This document shows positions 10,645-22,281 of a stretch of 64,000 bases of DNA, one piece after another (within the stretch, counting starts at the first letter, position 1; every line of letters begins with the position of its first letter). Source of the stretch: Neoarius graeffei. Taxonomy: Eukaryota; Chordata; Actinopteri; Siluriformes; Ariidae. Location: contig NC_083577.1 of NCBI RefSeq assembly GCF_027579695.1, positions 43,254,198-43,318,197 on the forward strand, in the 5' to 3' direction. The notes below the pieces were generated by a model, which was given only the letters and a program-made list of their open reading frames with translations, searched no databases and was not told where the DNA came from. The position numbers and the translations under genes are program-made.

Positions 10645-10996
10645 CATCTCATTATCTCTAGCAGCTTTGTCCTGTTCTGGCAAGCTGGAGCCTATCCCAG
10701 CTGACTACGGGCGAAAGGCGGGGTACACCCTGGACAAGTCGCCAGGTCATCACAGGGCTGACACATAGACACAGACAACCATTCACACTCACATTCACAC
10801 CTACGGTCAATTTAGAGTCACCAGTTAACCTAACCTGCATGTCTTTGGACTGTGGGGGAAACCAGAGCACCCAGAGGAAACCCACACAGACATCATGCAA
10901 ACTCCACACAGAAAGGCCCTCGCCAGCCACGGGGCTCGAACCCGGACCTTCTTGCTGTGAGGCGACAGCGCTAACCACTACACCACCATGCCGCCC
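10645..10996 (-). mobile_element. V-SINE with internal deletion
   Basis: The tail end lacks the CTACAGGGTCGCAG segment after CCTGTTCTGG, and the core lacks part of the CCCCGTGTCCGCG region. Head and B-box are intact. Confidence 0.92.
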
Positions 10997-11275
10997 AGAA
11001 AGAAGTAAATAACATCAAATCCTAACCCTCTATACCACCGCTAATCAAACGTCACTTTCCGCCATTATAAACTATATATACAAAAGAAAACAAAAGCAAC
11101 AAACAAAAAAAAATACCAACATGGTATAATATCGACCAAATCAAATCATATATACAGATACTTATGTTTATGTTTTTTATATGAAAGTATGTCCCTTTAC
11201 ACACTCATCCAGAAGGGTAATTTTGCACAAGGCCATCTGTCTACAGCAGAAAAAAATAACATAACAAAACGCGTC
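10997..11275. other. non-coding sequence
   Basis: AT-rich; nothing recognised. Confidence 0.5.
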
Positions 11276-11278
11276 TGG

Positions 11279-11632
11279 GGGCGGCACGGTGGTGTAGTGG
11301 TTAGCGCTGTGACCTCACAGCAAGATGGTCCGGGTTCGGGCCTTTCTATGCGGAGTTTGCATGTTCTCCCCGTGTCCGCGTGGGTTTCCTCCGGGTGCTC
11401 CGGTTTCCCCCACAGTCCAAAGACATGAAGGTTAGGTTAACTGGTGACTCTAAATTGACCGTAGGTGTGAATGTGAGTGTGAATGGTTGTCTGTGTCTAT
11501 GTGTCAGCCCTGTGATGACCTGGTGACTTGTCCAGGGTGTACCCCGCCTTTCGCCCGTAGTCAGCTGGGATAGGCTCCAGCTTGCCTGTGACCCTGTAGA
11601 ACAGGATAAAGCGGCTAGAGATGATGAGATGA
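11279..11632 (+). mobile_element. V-SINE
   Basis: Flanks AAAACGCGTCTG and AAAATGTGTCTG are a diverged 12-bp target duplication. The B-box region has lost the GAGCCCCGTGGCCGGCGAGG segment. Confidence 0.93.
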
Positions 11633-11849
11633 GAAAATGTGTCTGCAAAAATCCCAAAGGAGTCTGGAGCCAAATTCGTGACATTACCTGCGGAAGCGCC
11701 AGCAGGCTGCGCGAGCTTTGCACGGTTTCAGTCCCTGTGTAGACCAAGTGCTCCCATTTCTCCCTCATTGTCCGGTCTTTTGGGAAATGATGAGTACTAA
11801 TCCCATCAAGACTGGTGTTGCTACACCCTCCTATGATACATCTGTTAAC

Positions 11850-12225
11850 CTCATCTCATCTCATTATCTGTAGCCGCTTTATCCTTCTACAGGGTCGCAG
11901 GCAAGCTGGAGCCTATCCCAGCTGACTACGGGCGAAAGGCGGGGTACACCCTGGACAAGTCGCCAGGTCATCACAGGGCTGACACATAGACACAGACAAC
12001 CATTCACACTCACATTCACACCTACGGTCAATTTAGAGTCACCAGTTAACCTAACCTGCATGTCTTTGGACTGTGGGGGAAACCGGAGCACCCGGAGGAA
12101 ACCCACGTGGACACGGGGAGAACATGCAAACTCCACACAGAAAGGCCCTCGCCGGCCACGGGGCTCGAACCCGGACCTTCTTGCTGTGAGGCGACAGCGC
12201 TAACCACTACACCACCGTGCCGCCC
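11850..12225 (-). mobile_element. V-SINE, full length
   Basis: Flanked by perfect ACATCTGTTAAC duplications (11838-11849, 12226-12237). Confidence 0.96.
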
Positions 12226-12776
12226 ACATCTGTTAACCATTTTAGTAATTACATGATAACGTTGAAGAAATTTGCAGAAAACCACCAGGTCATTTTCTCA
12301 TAAACAAACCAGCACTGGCGTAGGATTCAGAAGGAGACGTCCTGCACGTGACGTAATGAAAATCAATGTTTGCCGGGAAATTCAAATGCCAAGTTTTTTT
12401 AGAGGCGGACCAATTCGCCTCAAATGGCTTGATTTCAACTGAATTTTTCTGGTATTGCGCAAGGTAAAAAAAATTGCACAAAATGCAAAATGTGACAGAT
12501 ATTTGACCAAAGTTTAATATAAAATAGGAGAATTACATTCATCTTGCTCCTGAATTTACCCATGATATGCACTTTAAAGGTCATAGGCAAGGGTCGGAGG
12601 TGGAACATGGAATATCAACTTTATTTTCTAGAAGAACGACCCAAAAAGTGAATTCAATCTTCCCAATGTCTAATTTCCACCCAAAATTGAATAAAACGGT
12701 TAAAATATATTGGTTTGCGCAAGTTCCGAAGGTTTGTTTACATCTCTCTCATGCACACTTTTACTGCCAGGGGACC
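12226..12776. other. flank of a THAP-type transposon remnant
   Basis: Contains GACGTAATG and GGGAAATTCAAATGCC motifs that recur inverted near 14030-14170, so it may be the left part of the remnant described at 13161-14210. No gene is seen. Confidence 0.35.
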
Positions 12777-12789
12777 GTCGTCGTGACGT

Positions 12790-13160
12790 CTCATCTCATC
12801 TCATTATCTCTAGCCGCTTTATCCTTCTACAGGGTCGCAGGCAAGCTGGAGCCTATCCCAGCTGACTACGGGTGAAAGGCAGGGTACACCCTGGACAAGT
12901 CGCCAGGTCATCACAGGGCCGACACATAGACACAGACAACCATTCACACTCACACCTACGGTCAATTTAGAGTCACCAGTTAACCTAACCTGCATGTCTT
13001 TGGACTGTGGGGGAAACCAGAGCACCCGGAGGAAACCCACGCGGACACGGGGAGAGCATGCAAACTCCACACAGAAAGGCCCTCGCCGGCCCCGGGGCTC
13101 GAACCCAGGACCTTCTTGCTGTGAGGCGACAGCGCTAACCACTACACCACCGTGCCGCCC
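12790..13160 (-). mobile_element. V-SINE, full length
   Basis: Flanked by CGTCGTGACGT on both sides; inserted into the transposon remnant. Confidence 0.95.
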
Positions 13161-14210
13161 CGTCGTGACGTCATTCAAGGCAAACAAACTGGGAGCAGTT
13201 CTGTGTTTACTTGCGAACCGAGCACATGTGTACGGACTTGGGTCGTGAGAGGTTGTGTAAAATGTCTGAAAGCGATAGTGATTTTGAAGTAGGAACTCTC
13301 CAAATTGAATATCGAGAGGTGAAACCATATATGTATGAACCTATGGCCGTTGCGAAGCCATAGTGGATATCATCATCAATCGCCCATATCATCGTTCCAA
13401 AGGTGGGTCGGAATAGTGGATATAGGTAACGATTACTTGACAGTGCGCCAGTAGGCCACATTAGCCTGCCATCCGCGGTATTTTGCGGTGTCAATATATC
13501 AGGCCTGACATCTCATCTCGTCTATCAATGATTTTTTTTAAACTACCGAGCATTTAAATGAAAAAGGTAAAAATGTTTACCTCCAATCTTCTTTTTGCTT
13601 GAGCGTTGCTGGTCCGTTTCTTCTTTGACTGCTTGATTTTGTGTTCGAATTTTGTCAGAACAGCATCAGGTTTGAGCCTTCTCTGTCCGACACTGACACC
13701 TAAACTCTCCAACAGATGGGGATTATTCAAAAATGAATCGTCGTCGAAGTGATCGGAGCACAGAGTGGCGTATTTACCTGGCTGCCAACCCTCTCGCTTC
13801 ACGCGCACAACCCACTCTCTCCGCCTCTTCTCCTCTTTCGGAAAAAGCCAACCCTCTCGCTTCACGCGCACAATCCATTCTCTCCACCTCTTCCGGAAAA
13901 AGCCAACCCTCTCACTTCACGCGCACAATCCACTCTCTCTGCCTCTTTTCCTCTCTCGGAAAAAGATAAAAACTTCTTCCTGAACCAGTCCCATTGTTAC
14001 ACTGTACAACAATAAGGCATGGTTTTTCTTTGGAAATTCCTGAACGCACATCTGCACTCAAGCCGAATGGCAATCCAAGTAAACAGAAGTGGACTCAACT
14101 CAAGCGGTTTGTTTGTCTTGAATGACGTCACGCGCCGAGTGGTCACGAAAATCGCCAAACAGAAATTGGCCATGATCCGCGCTAACATTTTAATTATTAC
14201 TTATTAACAA
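13161..14210. mobile_element. DNA transposon remnant with THAP and acidic N-terminal ORFs
   Basis: GACGTCATTCAAGGCAAACA at 13167 returns inverted near 14110-14132 (TTTGTCTTGAATGACGTCAC), giving internal inverted repeats about 950 bp apart. On the plus strand a short frame starts MSESDSDFEVGTLQIEYREV and soon stops; it resembles the start of the accessory protein with a P2X7-like tail found in some fish transposons (from memory, weak). On the minus strand is a THAP zinc-finger exon. The divergent layout suggests a two-gene DNA transposon. Confidence 0.5.
13577..13968 (-). pseudogene. THAP zinc-finger exon with internal tandem repeats
   Basis: The frame reads REWVVRVKREGWQPGKYATL then CSDHFDDDSF (the C-x2-H half of a THAP finger), then LLESLGVSVGQRRLKPDAV and a lysine-rich stretch, ending at a donor-like GGAG|GTAAAC. 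The upstream part is a tandem repeat (units 13785-13847, 13848-13902 and 13903-13965; 63, 55 and 63 bp) that repeats the codons for the FPKEEKRRREWVVRVKREGW region. The 8-bp shorter middle unit shifts the frame. The upstream cysteines of the finger are not in this exon. Confidence 0.65.
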
Positions 14211-14612
14211 TACTTCTTGGGACCAGAAGAAAATTACAGAGGGTTTTTTTAAAATATAAAGTTTCAACACTCACACTCAGGTGTGAATGGTTGTGAATGT
14301 GAGTGTGAATGGTTGTCTGTGTCTATGCGTCAGCCCTGTGATGACCTGGCGACTTGTCCAGGGTGTACCCCGCCTTTCACCCGTAGTCAGCTGGGATAGG
14401 CTCCAGCTTGCCTGTGACCCTGTAGAACACGATAAAGCAGCTAGAGATAATGAAATTAGATGAGTTCTCCAGTCAAATTTTTACTTAAGTTAAAGTACTT
14501 GCTTTTAAAAATACATTTTCTGTCAACGCATTGTTGTATTATTGCCACAACGCTTACAAAGCCTAATGCTGTTACCAAAGACATAAATGTGAATTCACAA
14601 AATGAATGTATG

Positions 14613-14980
14613 CTGGGGGCGGCACGGTGGTGTAGTGGTTAGCGCTGTCGCCTCACAGCAAGAAGGTCCTGGGTTCGAGCCCGGGGCCGGCTTGGGCCTT
14701 TCTGTGTGGAGTTTGCATGTTCTCCGCGTGGGTTTCCTCCAGATGCTCCGGTTTCCCCCACAGTCCAAAGACATGCAGGTTAGGTTAACTGGTGACTCTA
14801 AATTGACCGTAGGTGTGAATGTGAGTGTGAATGGTTGTCTGTGTCTATGTGTCAGCCCTGTGATGACCTGGCGACTTGTCCAGGGTGTACCCCGCCTTTC
14901 ACCCGTAGTCAGCTGGGATAGGCTCCAGCTTGCCTGTGACCCTGTAGAACACGATAAAGCAGCTAGAGATAATGAAATGA
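14613..14980 (+). mobile_element. V-SINE, middle copy of tandem array
   Basis: Full head with B-box GGTTCGAGCCC. The tail end reads GATAATGAAATGAGATGAG, a variant shared with the half copy to its left (GATAATGAAATTAGATGAG). Confidence 0.95.
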
Positions 14981-15153
14981 GATGAGTTCTCCAGTCAAAT
15001 TTTTACTTAAGTTAAAGTACTTGCTTTTAAAAATACTTAAGTATTAAAAGTACATTTTCTGTCAACGCATTGTTGTATTATTGCCACAACGCTTACAAAA
15101 CCTAATGCTGTTACCAAAGACATAAATGTGAATTCACAAAATGAATGTATGCT

Positions 15154-15510
15154 GGGGGCGGCACGGTGGTGTAGTGGTTAGCGCTGTCGCCTCACAGCAA
15201 GAAGGTCCTGGGTTCGAGCCCGGGGCCGGCGAGGGCCTTTCTGTGTGGAGTTTGCATGTTCTCCCCGTGTCCGCGTGGGTTTCCCCCACAGTCCAAAGAC
15301 ATGCAGGTTAGGTTAACTGGTGACTCTAAATTGACCGTAGGTGTGAATGGGAGTGTGAATGGTTGTCTGTGTCTATGTGTCAGCCCTGTGATGACCTGGC
15401 GACTTGTCCAGGGTGTACCCCACCTTTCGCCCGTAGTCAGCTGGGATAGGCTCCAGCTTGCCTGCGACCCTGTAGAAGGATAAAGCAACTAGAGATAATG
15501 AGATGAGATG
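15154..15510 (+). mobile_element. V-SINE, last copy of tandem array
   Basis: Lacks the CTCCGGGTGCTCCGG core segment. The tail is AAGCAACTAGAGATAATGAG. Target duplication AATGTATGCTG follows. Confidence 0.95.
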
Positions 15511-15521
15511 AATGTATGCTG

Positions 15522-15900
15522 TGCCATCACGGTGGTTTAACGTTAAGCTAGCTAGTCAGTGAAGTGCCACCTGACATGCTAGCAAACTCTTTTCAAACTC
15601 AAAATCATATTGGGTAGCTAATGCTCCTAGAAAAGAAAGATTTCTACATTGTTTATTTGGCAAGATTATGCTCAAACATATTTCTGAAAGGACTTCAGAT
15701 AAGTTAATGTTATTCATGTTAGCATAACTCCGTTTTTACAGTGTCCAAGTTAACTAGCTATATATAAACTTTAGCCATGGACAAGGCGATGGCAACTTAG
15801 CAGGCAAATCCATAGAAAGTCCTTTGACTCACCAGATTGCATAGCTATTGCAACGTTATCGCTAGCTCTAAAAGCACAGACAACTTTGTTGCAAGCTTTC
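15522..15900. other. non-coding sequence
   Basis: No gene or repeat recognised. Confidence 0.5.
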
Positions 15901-15903
15901 TCT

Positions 15904-16265
15904 TGGGCGGCACGGTGGTGTAGTGGTTAGCACAGTCGCCTCACAGCAAGAAGGTTCCGGGTTCGTGGCCAGCGAGGGCCTTTCTGTGTGGAGTTTGCAT
16001 GTTCTCCCCGTGTCTGCATGGGTTTCCTCTGGGTGCTCCGGTTTCCCCCACAATCCAAAGACATGCAGTTAGGTTGACATGGGGCAGCCTTGGGCTGAGG
16101 TGCCCTTAAGCAAGGCACCTAACCCCTGACTGCTCCCTGGGTGCTGTAGTGTGGCTACCCACTGCTCTGGGTGTGTGTGTGTGTGTGTGCGTATGTTCAC
16201 TGCTTTAGATGGGTTAAATGCAGAGGATGAATTTCACTGTGCTTGAAGCGTGCATGTGACAAAGG
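15904..16265 (+). mobile_element. V-SINE head and core with a different tail (type B)
   Basis: The head and core match the other V-SINEs up to AAGACATGCAGTTAGG. The tail then changes to a different family: TGCCCTTAAGCAAGGCACC, a TG repeat, GATGGGTTAAATGCAGAGGA. The inverted element at 49983-50320 has the same tail. Confidence 0.85.
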
Positions 16266-16500
16266 TTTCTTCTTAAAATGTTTACATACCTCAATATGCT
16301 TCCGCAGGTTGGATGGTGAGTTTTTGTAGGCCATGATGTGGTTCGTTTTTCGCAAACAAAGCAAACATTTAACATGACACGAATCTTTAATCCTTTCAGA
16401 AAACTGAAACATGGGTTCTAGGTATGGCCATGGGTGCATGAAGAACCAGAAGAACCGCCTCCTTCCATTCTGCCATCAACTGATCGTGTTCAAATAATGC
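16266..16500 (-). pseudogene. hAT transposase BED zinc-finger exon, remnant
   Basis: The minus-strand frame contains HPWPYLEPMFQF, SERIKDSCHVKCLLC and NSPSNLRKHIE, i.e. the C-x2-C and H of a BED finger. It ends at an exact donor KHIE|GTATGT. This is the conserved first part of fish hAT transposases. The rest of the transposase is not seen nearby. Confidence 0.7.
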
Positions 16501-18035
16501 TGCTGAGAAATCATTGAACTTGATTTTATGCAGTCTATGGACGTGACGTGACCCTAGTGATTACTGATAGGATGTCTCAGTGTCACCTGAAAAAAAATCA
16601 ATCACGTTTTAGAAAAAAAAAAGAAAAAACATCCACTTTCAAAGCTGCTTCATAGTAACGAGTAACGAGGACCTTGACAGAAATGTAGTGGAGTAAAAAG
16701 TATAATATCTCCTCTTATTTCATTATCTCTAGCCGCTTTATCCTGTTCTACAGGGTCGCAGGCAAGCTTGAGCCAAAGTACAATATTTGCCTTTCAAATG
16801 TAGTGACGTTAAAGTCATAAGTTTCCAAAAAAAAAAAACCCTCAAAGATACTCAAAAAGTGTACTTAAGTACAGTACCCAAGTAAATGTACTTTGTTACT
16901 GTCCACCCCTGCCTACATCACATAGTGAATAAACAACACTGCTGAATATGTTACCTGCTACAATCATTTATAATTCATTCTCTCCTATGTCTGTTTTTTC
17001 CCCCACCCATTGTTTATACAATGATTCAAACTTCTTTCACTTTCAAACGTGGGCACTTTGGAGGATTTTTGTATGAAAAAAATAACCAACTGAATAAATA
17101 TCAATTTCAGAACAAGTTATTATCCATTTCAATGCCAGCTTTTCCTTTTTTTTTTTTGTCCTTTTCCTTTACAGGGACATGTTTGGTGCCACACAGCTCC
17201 AGCTAACCCTTTCCTCTGATATAAATGAAACCACAGTTGAAAGATACAGTATTAAATTTGGGGCTCTACAATCAGGACAGAGTTTTCAGTAAAGCCACCA
17301 TCTGTATTTTATCCAGCTTCCATGAGACTTGAAGGCGTTCACTACGTTCCTCCAATCCAACGCTCTCTCTAAAGCACCACCCTCCAAAAACAAGGGACAT
17401 GTAAGGAAGTGATATAAGAGGAGAGCATCAGCAGTTTTGTTCCACATAAGAAATCTGTTAACTCACTGATGTAGTCTAGTTAAGTAAATAGCGAGCTACT
17501 TATATTGCTAACCTCGTACCCATTCTGTACGAGAACACTAGCTTTAGAATTTGACATTGGCATTAATCAAATCTGGAGAAATCTGTCCATAGTTTAATTG
17601 AATACAGTTAGAGCAGCATGGAATAAACATTTGTTTTTAACTATGGCAAACTTTTGTCTCTCCTGTTACTCTTTCCTATAACTTGCAGGGCACTTTTTTC
17701 AGGTGTATTATTTATCGTTTTATTCAGTTATGTGTAAAGCCATTGTCAGTAAAGATGGCACCTGAACTTTTGGTTGAAGGTCAACCTTCTCTGCATTTGT
17801 TTAGATAACCTAGGATTAACTCCATTTCCTACTTCATCAAGGTAGTGTTTTGCTTCCTTTGCATTTTAGACTTCCTTTTGAACAGAGCTGTGCATGTGAG
17901 TTGGTTGTACACATAATACATATGAACCAAAATAAATACTAGCATTTATAAAAACTCACATTAGTTACAACTCACTGTTGGTTGTACACGTAATACATAT
18001 GAACCAAAATAAATACTAGCATTTATAAAAACAAC
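16501..18035. other. non-coding sequence with a V-SINE tail scrap
   Basis: A 65-bp piece of minus-strand V-SINE tail lies at 16709-16773. A 60-bp direct repeat (GTTGTACACATAATACATAT onward) occurs at 17905-17960 and 17980-18032. No gene is recognised. Confidence 0.6.
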
Positions 18036-18385
18036 ATTACAGGTGGCACAGTGGTGCAGTGGTTAGCACTGTTGCCTCACAGCAAGAAGGTTTGGGTTTG
18101 AACCTCACAGCTGACAGGGGCCTTTCTGTGTGGAGTTTGCATGTTCTCCCTGTGTCTATGTGGGTTTCCTCCGGGTGCTCCAGTTTCCTCCTACAGTTCA
18201 AAGACATGCAGATTAGGTAAAATACCCAGCCACTGGGGTTGCACAAGACAGTGCATACTTAGTGCCAGTGCCAAGCCCGGATAGACTGGGGTGGGTTGCA
18301 TCAGGAAGGGCAACCAGTGTAAAACCTATGCCAAATCAAATATGCGGATCTAGACGACGGGAGTAGCCGAAAGGAGAAAATATGA
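18036..18385 (+). mobile_element. V-SINE with a third tail (type C), diverged
   Basis: Head CAGGTGGCACAGTGGTGCAG and the standard core are followed after CATGCAGATTAGG by a different tail: GCCAAGCCCGGATAGACTGG, GGGTTGCATCAGGAAGGGCA, AGCCGAAAGGAGAAAAT. It is older than the GATGAG-type copies. Confidence 0.85.
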
Positions 18386-19024
18386 AAACAATATTACACT
18401 ATTTTTTTTTTCATAATCATTCAGTAAAAGGATCCAAAGTAGTCAACTAGCAATAACATTTTATGTGTTGGCTAGTAACTGGAAAAATTTAACTACTATG
18501 ATGTAAATGGAGTTGAATAGGTTTGATGACAGGAGATAACTAGTTATCTATTAATTTTCACTGTTCCTCTGTTGTGTCGGTGCAAGCAGGTAAAATGTAA
18601 AGCATATTGTCATGGACAGCACAGACCATCAAATCACAAACAGGGTCATGGCAGAAAAGGTTAATGAGAAACTGCTGAAAATAATGGCTTATATATCTTA
18701 AATACCATGTTTGCCACCAGATCAGACAAACATCACTGGTCCTTTAAATCAAACCTAGGCTATGAACGGCGACTAGACTATATCTTGGGAGAATGGTTAG
18801 TGAAAAGAGCATCAAAGAACTGCAGAGTCTACCCAAGTGTTAGTGACCCTTTTGAATCAGATCATAAACTGGTTGTCTTAGATGTTATGTTTCCAACTAA
18901 ATAAAAATGTAAATTAATCTTTGCAAAGAAATCCACGAAAGACTGCCAACGCCACCCAAACATCAAGCTTTTCAGAGATTCTGAAGACCTTAGGCAAAAT
19001 CATAGCAGAAGACTTGACGAACTT

Positions 19025-19642
19025 TTGAAAGAAAGGCCATCAAACCAGGTGGATGAAATTGAATATTTAATTGTCAATGCCATCCATGTTGTCTCTGAGG
19101 AGACTATCCCTGTTAAACAAAAGGAAATGGACTCCAAACCTTGGGTTAATGATGCCTTTTTGGAACTACTGAAAAAGAGGTGGGAAGAGCGAGACCCTGT
19201 GGTCAAAAGAGAGCTGTCTACCGAAATAAGAAAGCTGCGCTTGAAGCTCAAAAGTTTATACTTTAAGGAGAAAGCAAATAAGATTAATATCGCCAATGAA
19301 CAAAGGGACATAGAGGTGGAATTCAGACTTGCTAAAAGCTATACATCCACACCGATGAGAACGAGGCAAATGATTAAAGCAGAAAAATTAGAGCAATACT
19401 TCTCCCAACGTCTGGGTGAGAGAGAATACGAACCACAACCAGAGGTATTACACCCTGAAAATCATCCTCATATACTACCACCAAAAGAATTTGAATATAT
19501 TAATGAGGAGCCACCTGATACCTCTGAGGTGCAGCATTGTTTGAAGAAGCTGAAGAACGGTAAATGCCAGGGTAGTGACGGAGTCTATAGTGAACAACTG
19601 AAGTACGCAGTATCTGGAAATCTACTCCAATATACAGTATAG
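19025..19642 (+). pseudogene. LINE polyprotein, endonuclease-RT linker
   Basis: A 205-codon frame covers the linker and the entry to the reverse transcriptase (KLKNGKCQGSDGVYSEQLKY). It ends at a stop while homology resumes in other frames after 19780 (FMERIRSVNEKILQAMQFGF). It is part of the LINE described at 18707. Confidence 0.8.
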
Positions 19643-19955
19643 TTATCTTAACAGGCATCATTTGGTCATGTACTGTGGTCCCTAGTTCTTGGTTACTGTC
19701 AACAATAACTTGCTTACATAAAAAGGGATTGAAAAGCTTAGCTGAAAAGTACCATGGTATCTCAATCATCTCAACGCTGTCAAAAGTTGCTTCTATGATT
19801 TTATGGAAAGGATTCGCTCAGTGAATGAAAAGATTCTACAGGCTATGCAGTTTGGTTTTAGAAAGAATAGATCAACAAGTGACGCCATTTTTATAAGACA
19901 TGTTATAGAAAAAGAACAAGATCCATTGTTTATCTGCTTTATTGATCTTAAAGCG

Positions 19956-20325
19956 GGCGGCACGGTGGTGTAGTGGTTAGCGCTGTCGCCTCACAGCAAG
20001 AAGGTCCGGGTTCGAGCCCCGTGGCCGGCGAGGGCCTTTCTGTGCGGAGTTTGCATGTTCTCCCCGTGTCCGCGTGGGTTTCCTCCGGGTGCTCCGGTTT
20101 CCCCCACAGTCCAAAGACATGCAGGTTAGGTTAACTGGTGACTCTAAATAGACCGTAGGTGTGAATGGGAGTGTGAATGGTTGTCTGTGTCTATGTGTCA
20201 GCCCTGTGATGACCTGGCGACTTGCCCAGGGTGTACCCTGCCTTTCGCCCGTAGTCAGCTGGGATAGGCTCCAGCTTGCCTGCGACCCTGTAGAAGGATA
20301 AAAGCGGCTAGAGATGAGATGAGAT
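19956..20325 (+). mobile_element. V-SINE inside the LINE
   Basis: Target duplication GATCTTAAAGC at 19945-19955 and 20326-20336. Removing it restores the RT motif FIDLKAAYD. Confidence 0.97.
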
Positions 20326-21199
20326 GATCTTAAAGCAGCTTATGACTGAGTCCCCTGCGAAGCATTGTTTGATGTTCTGGAGAGTCGTCTTAGATGTCCT
20401 AGGCTCATTGCAATCATTAGAGCTCTCTACACTGGCACTAAAGCTTGTATAAGGGGTGCTAGTCAATACTTTGAAACCATGGTAGGATGCCGTCAAGATG
20501 CCCTTAAAAGCCCATCAATTTTTAACATCTACATGGACTTTATGAAATGTGCTAGGCACGAAATCCTGAGACATTTTCCTGAAACTGGTGTTACAGTGGG
20601 AGTTTATAATGCCATCCGAAGTATCACCACGTGAGCTTCGCAGCAGATTCCTTTCAAGTGGCAAAAACAATTTAAATGAGCTTATTTATGCTGATGATGT
20701 GGTGATTTTCTCAAAGAATATCACAGAGCTTAAACAGATTTTGGAGATCTACTATAACACGTTTAGTAGGTTTGGTCTACAAATGTTGTACAGCAAGACT
20801 AAAGGCCATAGTTTCAATGTAGATGAAACGATCAAGGAAAAAATCTCCTAATAACTGTGAACAACCACGATATCAAGAACGTAAGGAGTTTTCGCTACCT
20901 GGGATATGAAATTACCAACACAGAACAGTCATCTGCTTTCTTACATCTTAGAGTCTCATCTGCATTCCAGAAGTGGAATGAGCTGAAACGAGTTCTAACA
21001 GACTGTGAAATCCACCTCAATATACGAGTGAAGATTCTAAATACATGCATCCATTCTTGGTTACTTTATAGCAATAAAGCATGGGAGCTTTCTGCCAAAG
21101 AAATACAAAAGCTAGAGACTATAGACCCCTTCGCAGTAAACGTCATTCATACGTAAGAGGAAATTGCGCGCGCAGCCTGGACTCAAAAAAGACTCAGCG

Positions 21200-21388
21200 A
21201 TGCCTAGTTGTTGTGTTGTCGGGTGTCAGAATCGTAGCAGTGATGGGGTTAAAATGTACAGAATTCCAGCAGGATCTCACCCATTCCAAAAAAAAAAATC
21301 GCCGACGTCTATGACTACAAGCCATCAAACATGTAGACTGGGATGAAAGCACTATCAAAAATGCACGGGTTTGCAGCGCCCACTTCAT
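21200..21388 (+). pseudogene. THAP zinc-finger start of a transposase
   Basis: The ATG at 21200 begins MPSCCVVGCQNRSSDGVKMY (the C-x-C end of a THAP finger), then RIPAGSHPFQ. After a frame slip in an A-run (about 21287-21297) it continues AIKHVDWDES and NARVCSAHFIT (C-x2-H), ending near a donor-like GTAAGA. The catalytic domain is absent. Only one frame break is needed to explain this piece. Confidence 0.75.
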
Positions 21389-21933
21389 CACAAGTAAGAT
21401 CAGGCTATTTATTAAATCTTTCTTTTTTATTCTTTCTAGTCTTTGTTTATTGATGTAGCAAAATACTTTGGTAACGTTTGTCTGATTAGCTGGGTCATAG
21501 TTACACAATGTAATGAATATTGTTAGCATGTTAACTTAGCTTTGCATGCAATTTTGTTTGTAGGAGAGGTCTCGCTTGACTCAAGCAGTCCAGATTTTGT
21601 GCCATCATTATTTGTGTATGCCGAAAATCACAATTTTAAAGCAAGGACGGAAAGGTAAAATTGTGTGCCCTCACTCTAAATGCCAACTTACGTTGACTGC
21701 TCTAACCTAGCTCCCGCCCCGTTCAGTTTCATTTCTGCTCTCTGCCTCTCGCTTTTTACGCAGCTCTGATTTCTCTTAGCTGCACTCTTTACACTATCAT
21801 TCCTTTCATGCCATTACCTCCTGCAAATTGCTGTTTAGTGTTGGTATTTGCTGTTGTAGCTAAAGCCACATTGCCATCACATCACTGGCATAATTTTATT
21901 AAAACAAAATGAATATGAATGTCCCATTGTTAA

Positions 21934-22281
21934 TCAAGTTGTACATGCCCGCACATAATCATATGCGTCTAAAGACTTGTAGGCATGAAGTTTTTCGTGG
22001 GTGTACACTGAAGTCTTGTCAATAAGGTACGAGTATATATCTGGCCATTGTATACCAGGGAACTTACTAACATCGTCCGTCCACTCTTTAATTAAATACG
22101 GATCCAGTAGGCGATGTCCACTTGTTAGAGTTAACTTATTTATGTAGCATTCTCGATCTTGTAACGACAATTGTTTTGCATAATCTGATAGCTCATAATG
22201 CCGGTCTATGGGAAGCACCATTGTTTGAGTCCAGGCTGCGCGCGCATCCTGGCAACGGTCGGTTTGTTTACAAACATGCAA
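21934..22281 (-). pseudogene. N-terminal piece of second transposon protein (SWIM/YqaJ-type?)
   Basis: The frame includes VLPIDRHYELSDYAKQLS, SGHRLLDPYLIKEWTDD, WPDIYSYLIDKTS and LHAYKSLDAYDYV, then stops. The PDIYSYLI and AYKSLDAY motifs resemble the N-terminal part of fish proteins carrying SWIM zinc-finger and YqaJ exonuclease domains. This is recall, not a search. The presumed SWIM and YqaJ parts are deleted. The first codons lie in the terminal repeat (ARAAWTQ), so the true start may be the internal MVLPIDRH. Confidence 0.55.

Larger units (their letters stand above)
14281..15511 (+). repeat. tandem array of V-SINE plus spacer
   Basis: Order: 3' half of a V-SINE (14281-14457), spacer (14458-14612), V-SINE (14613-14980), the same spacer with a 17-bp insertion (14981-15153), V-SINE (15154-15510). 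The spacers run from GTTCTCCAGTCAAATTTTTA to AATGTATGCTG. The final V-SINE is followed by AATGTATGCTG, the same 11 bp that precede it, so one original insertion was amplified by unequal exchange. Confidence 0.9.

Noticed and set aside
13785-13965. Possible CRISPR-like repeat array
   Set aside because: Three contiguous tandem units without spacers, inside THAP coding sequence in a vertebrate genome.
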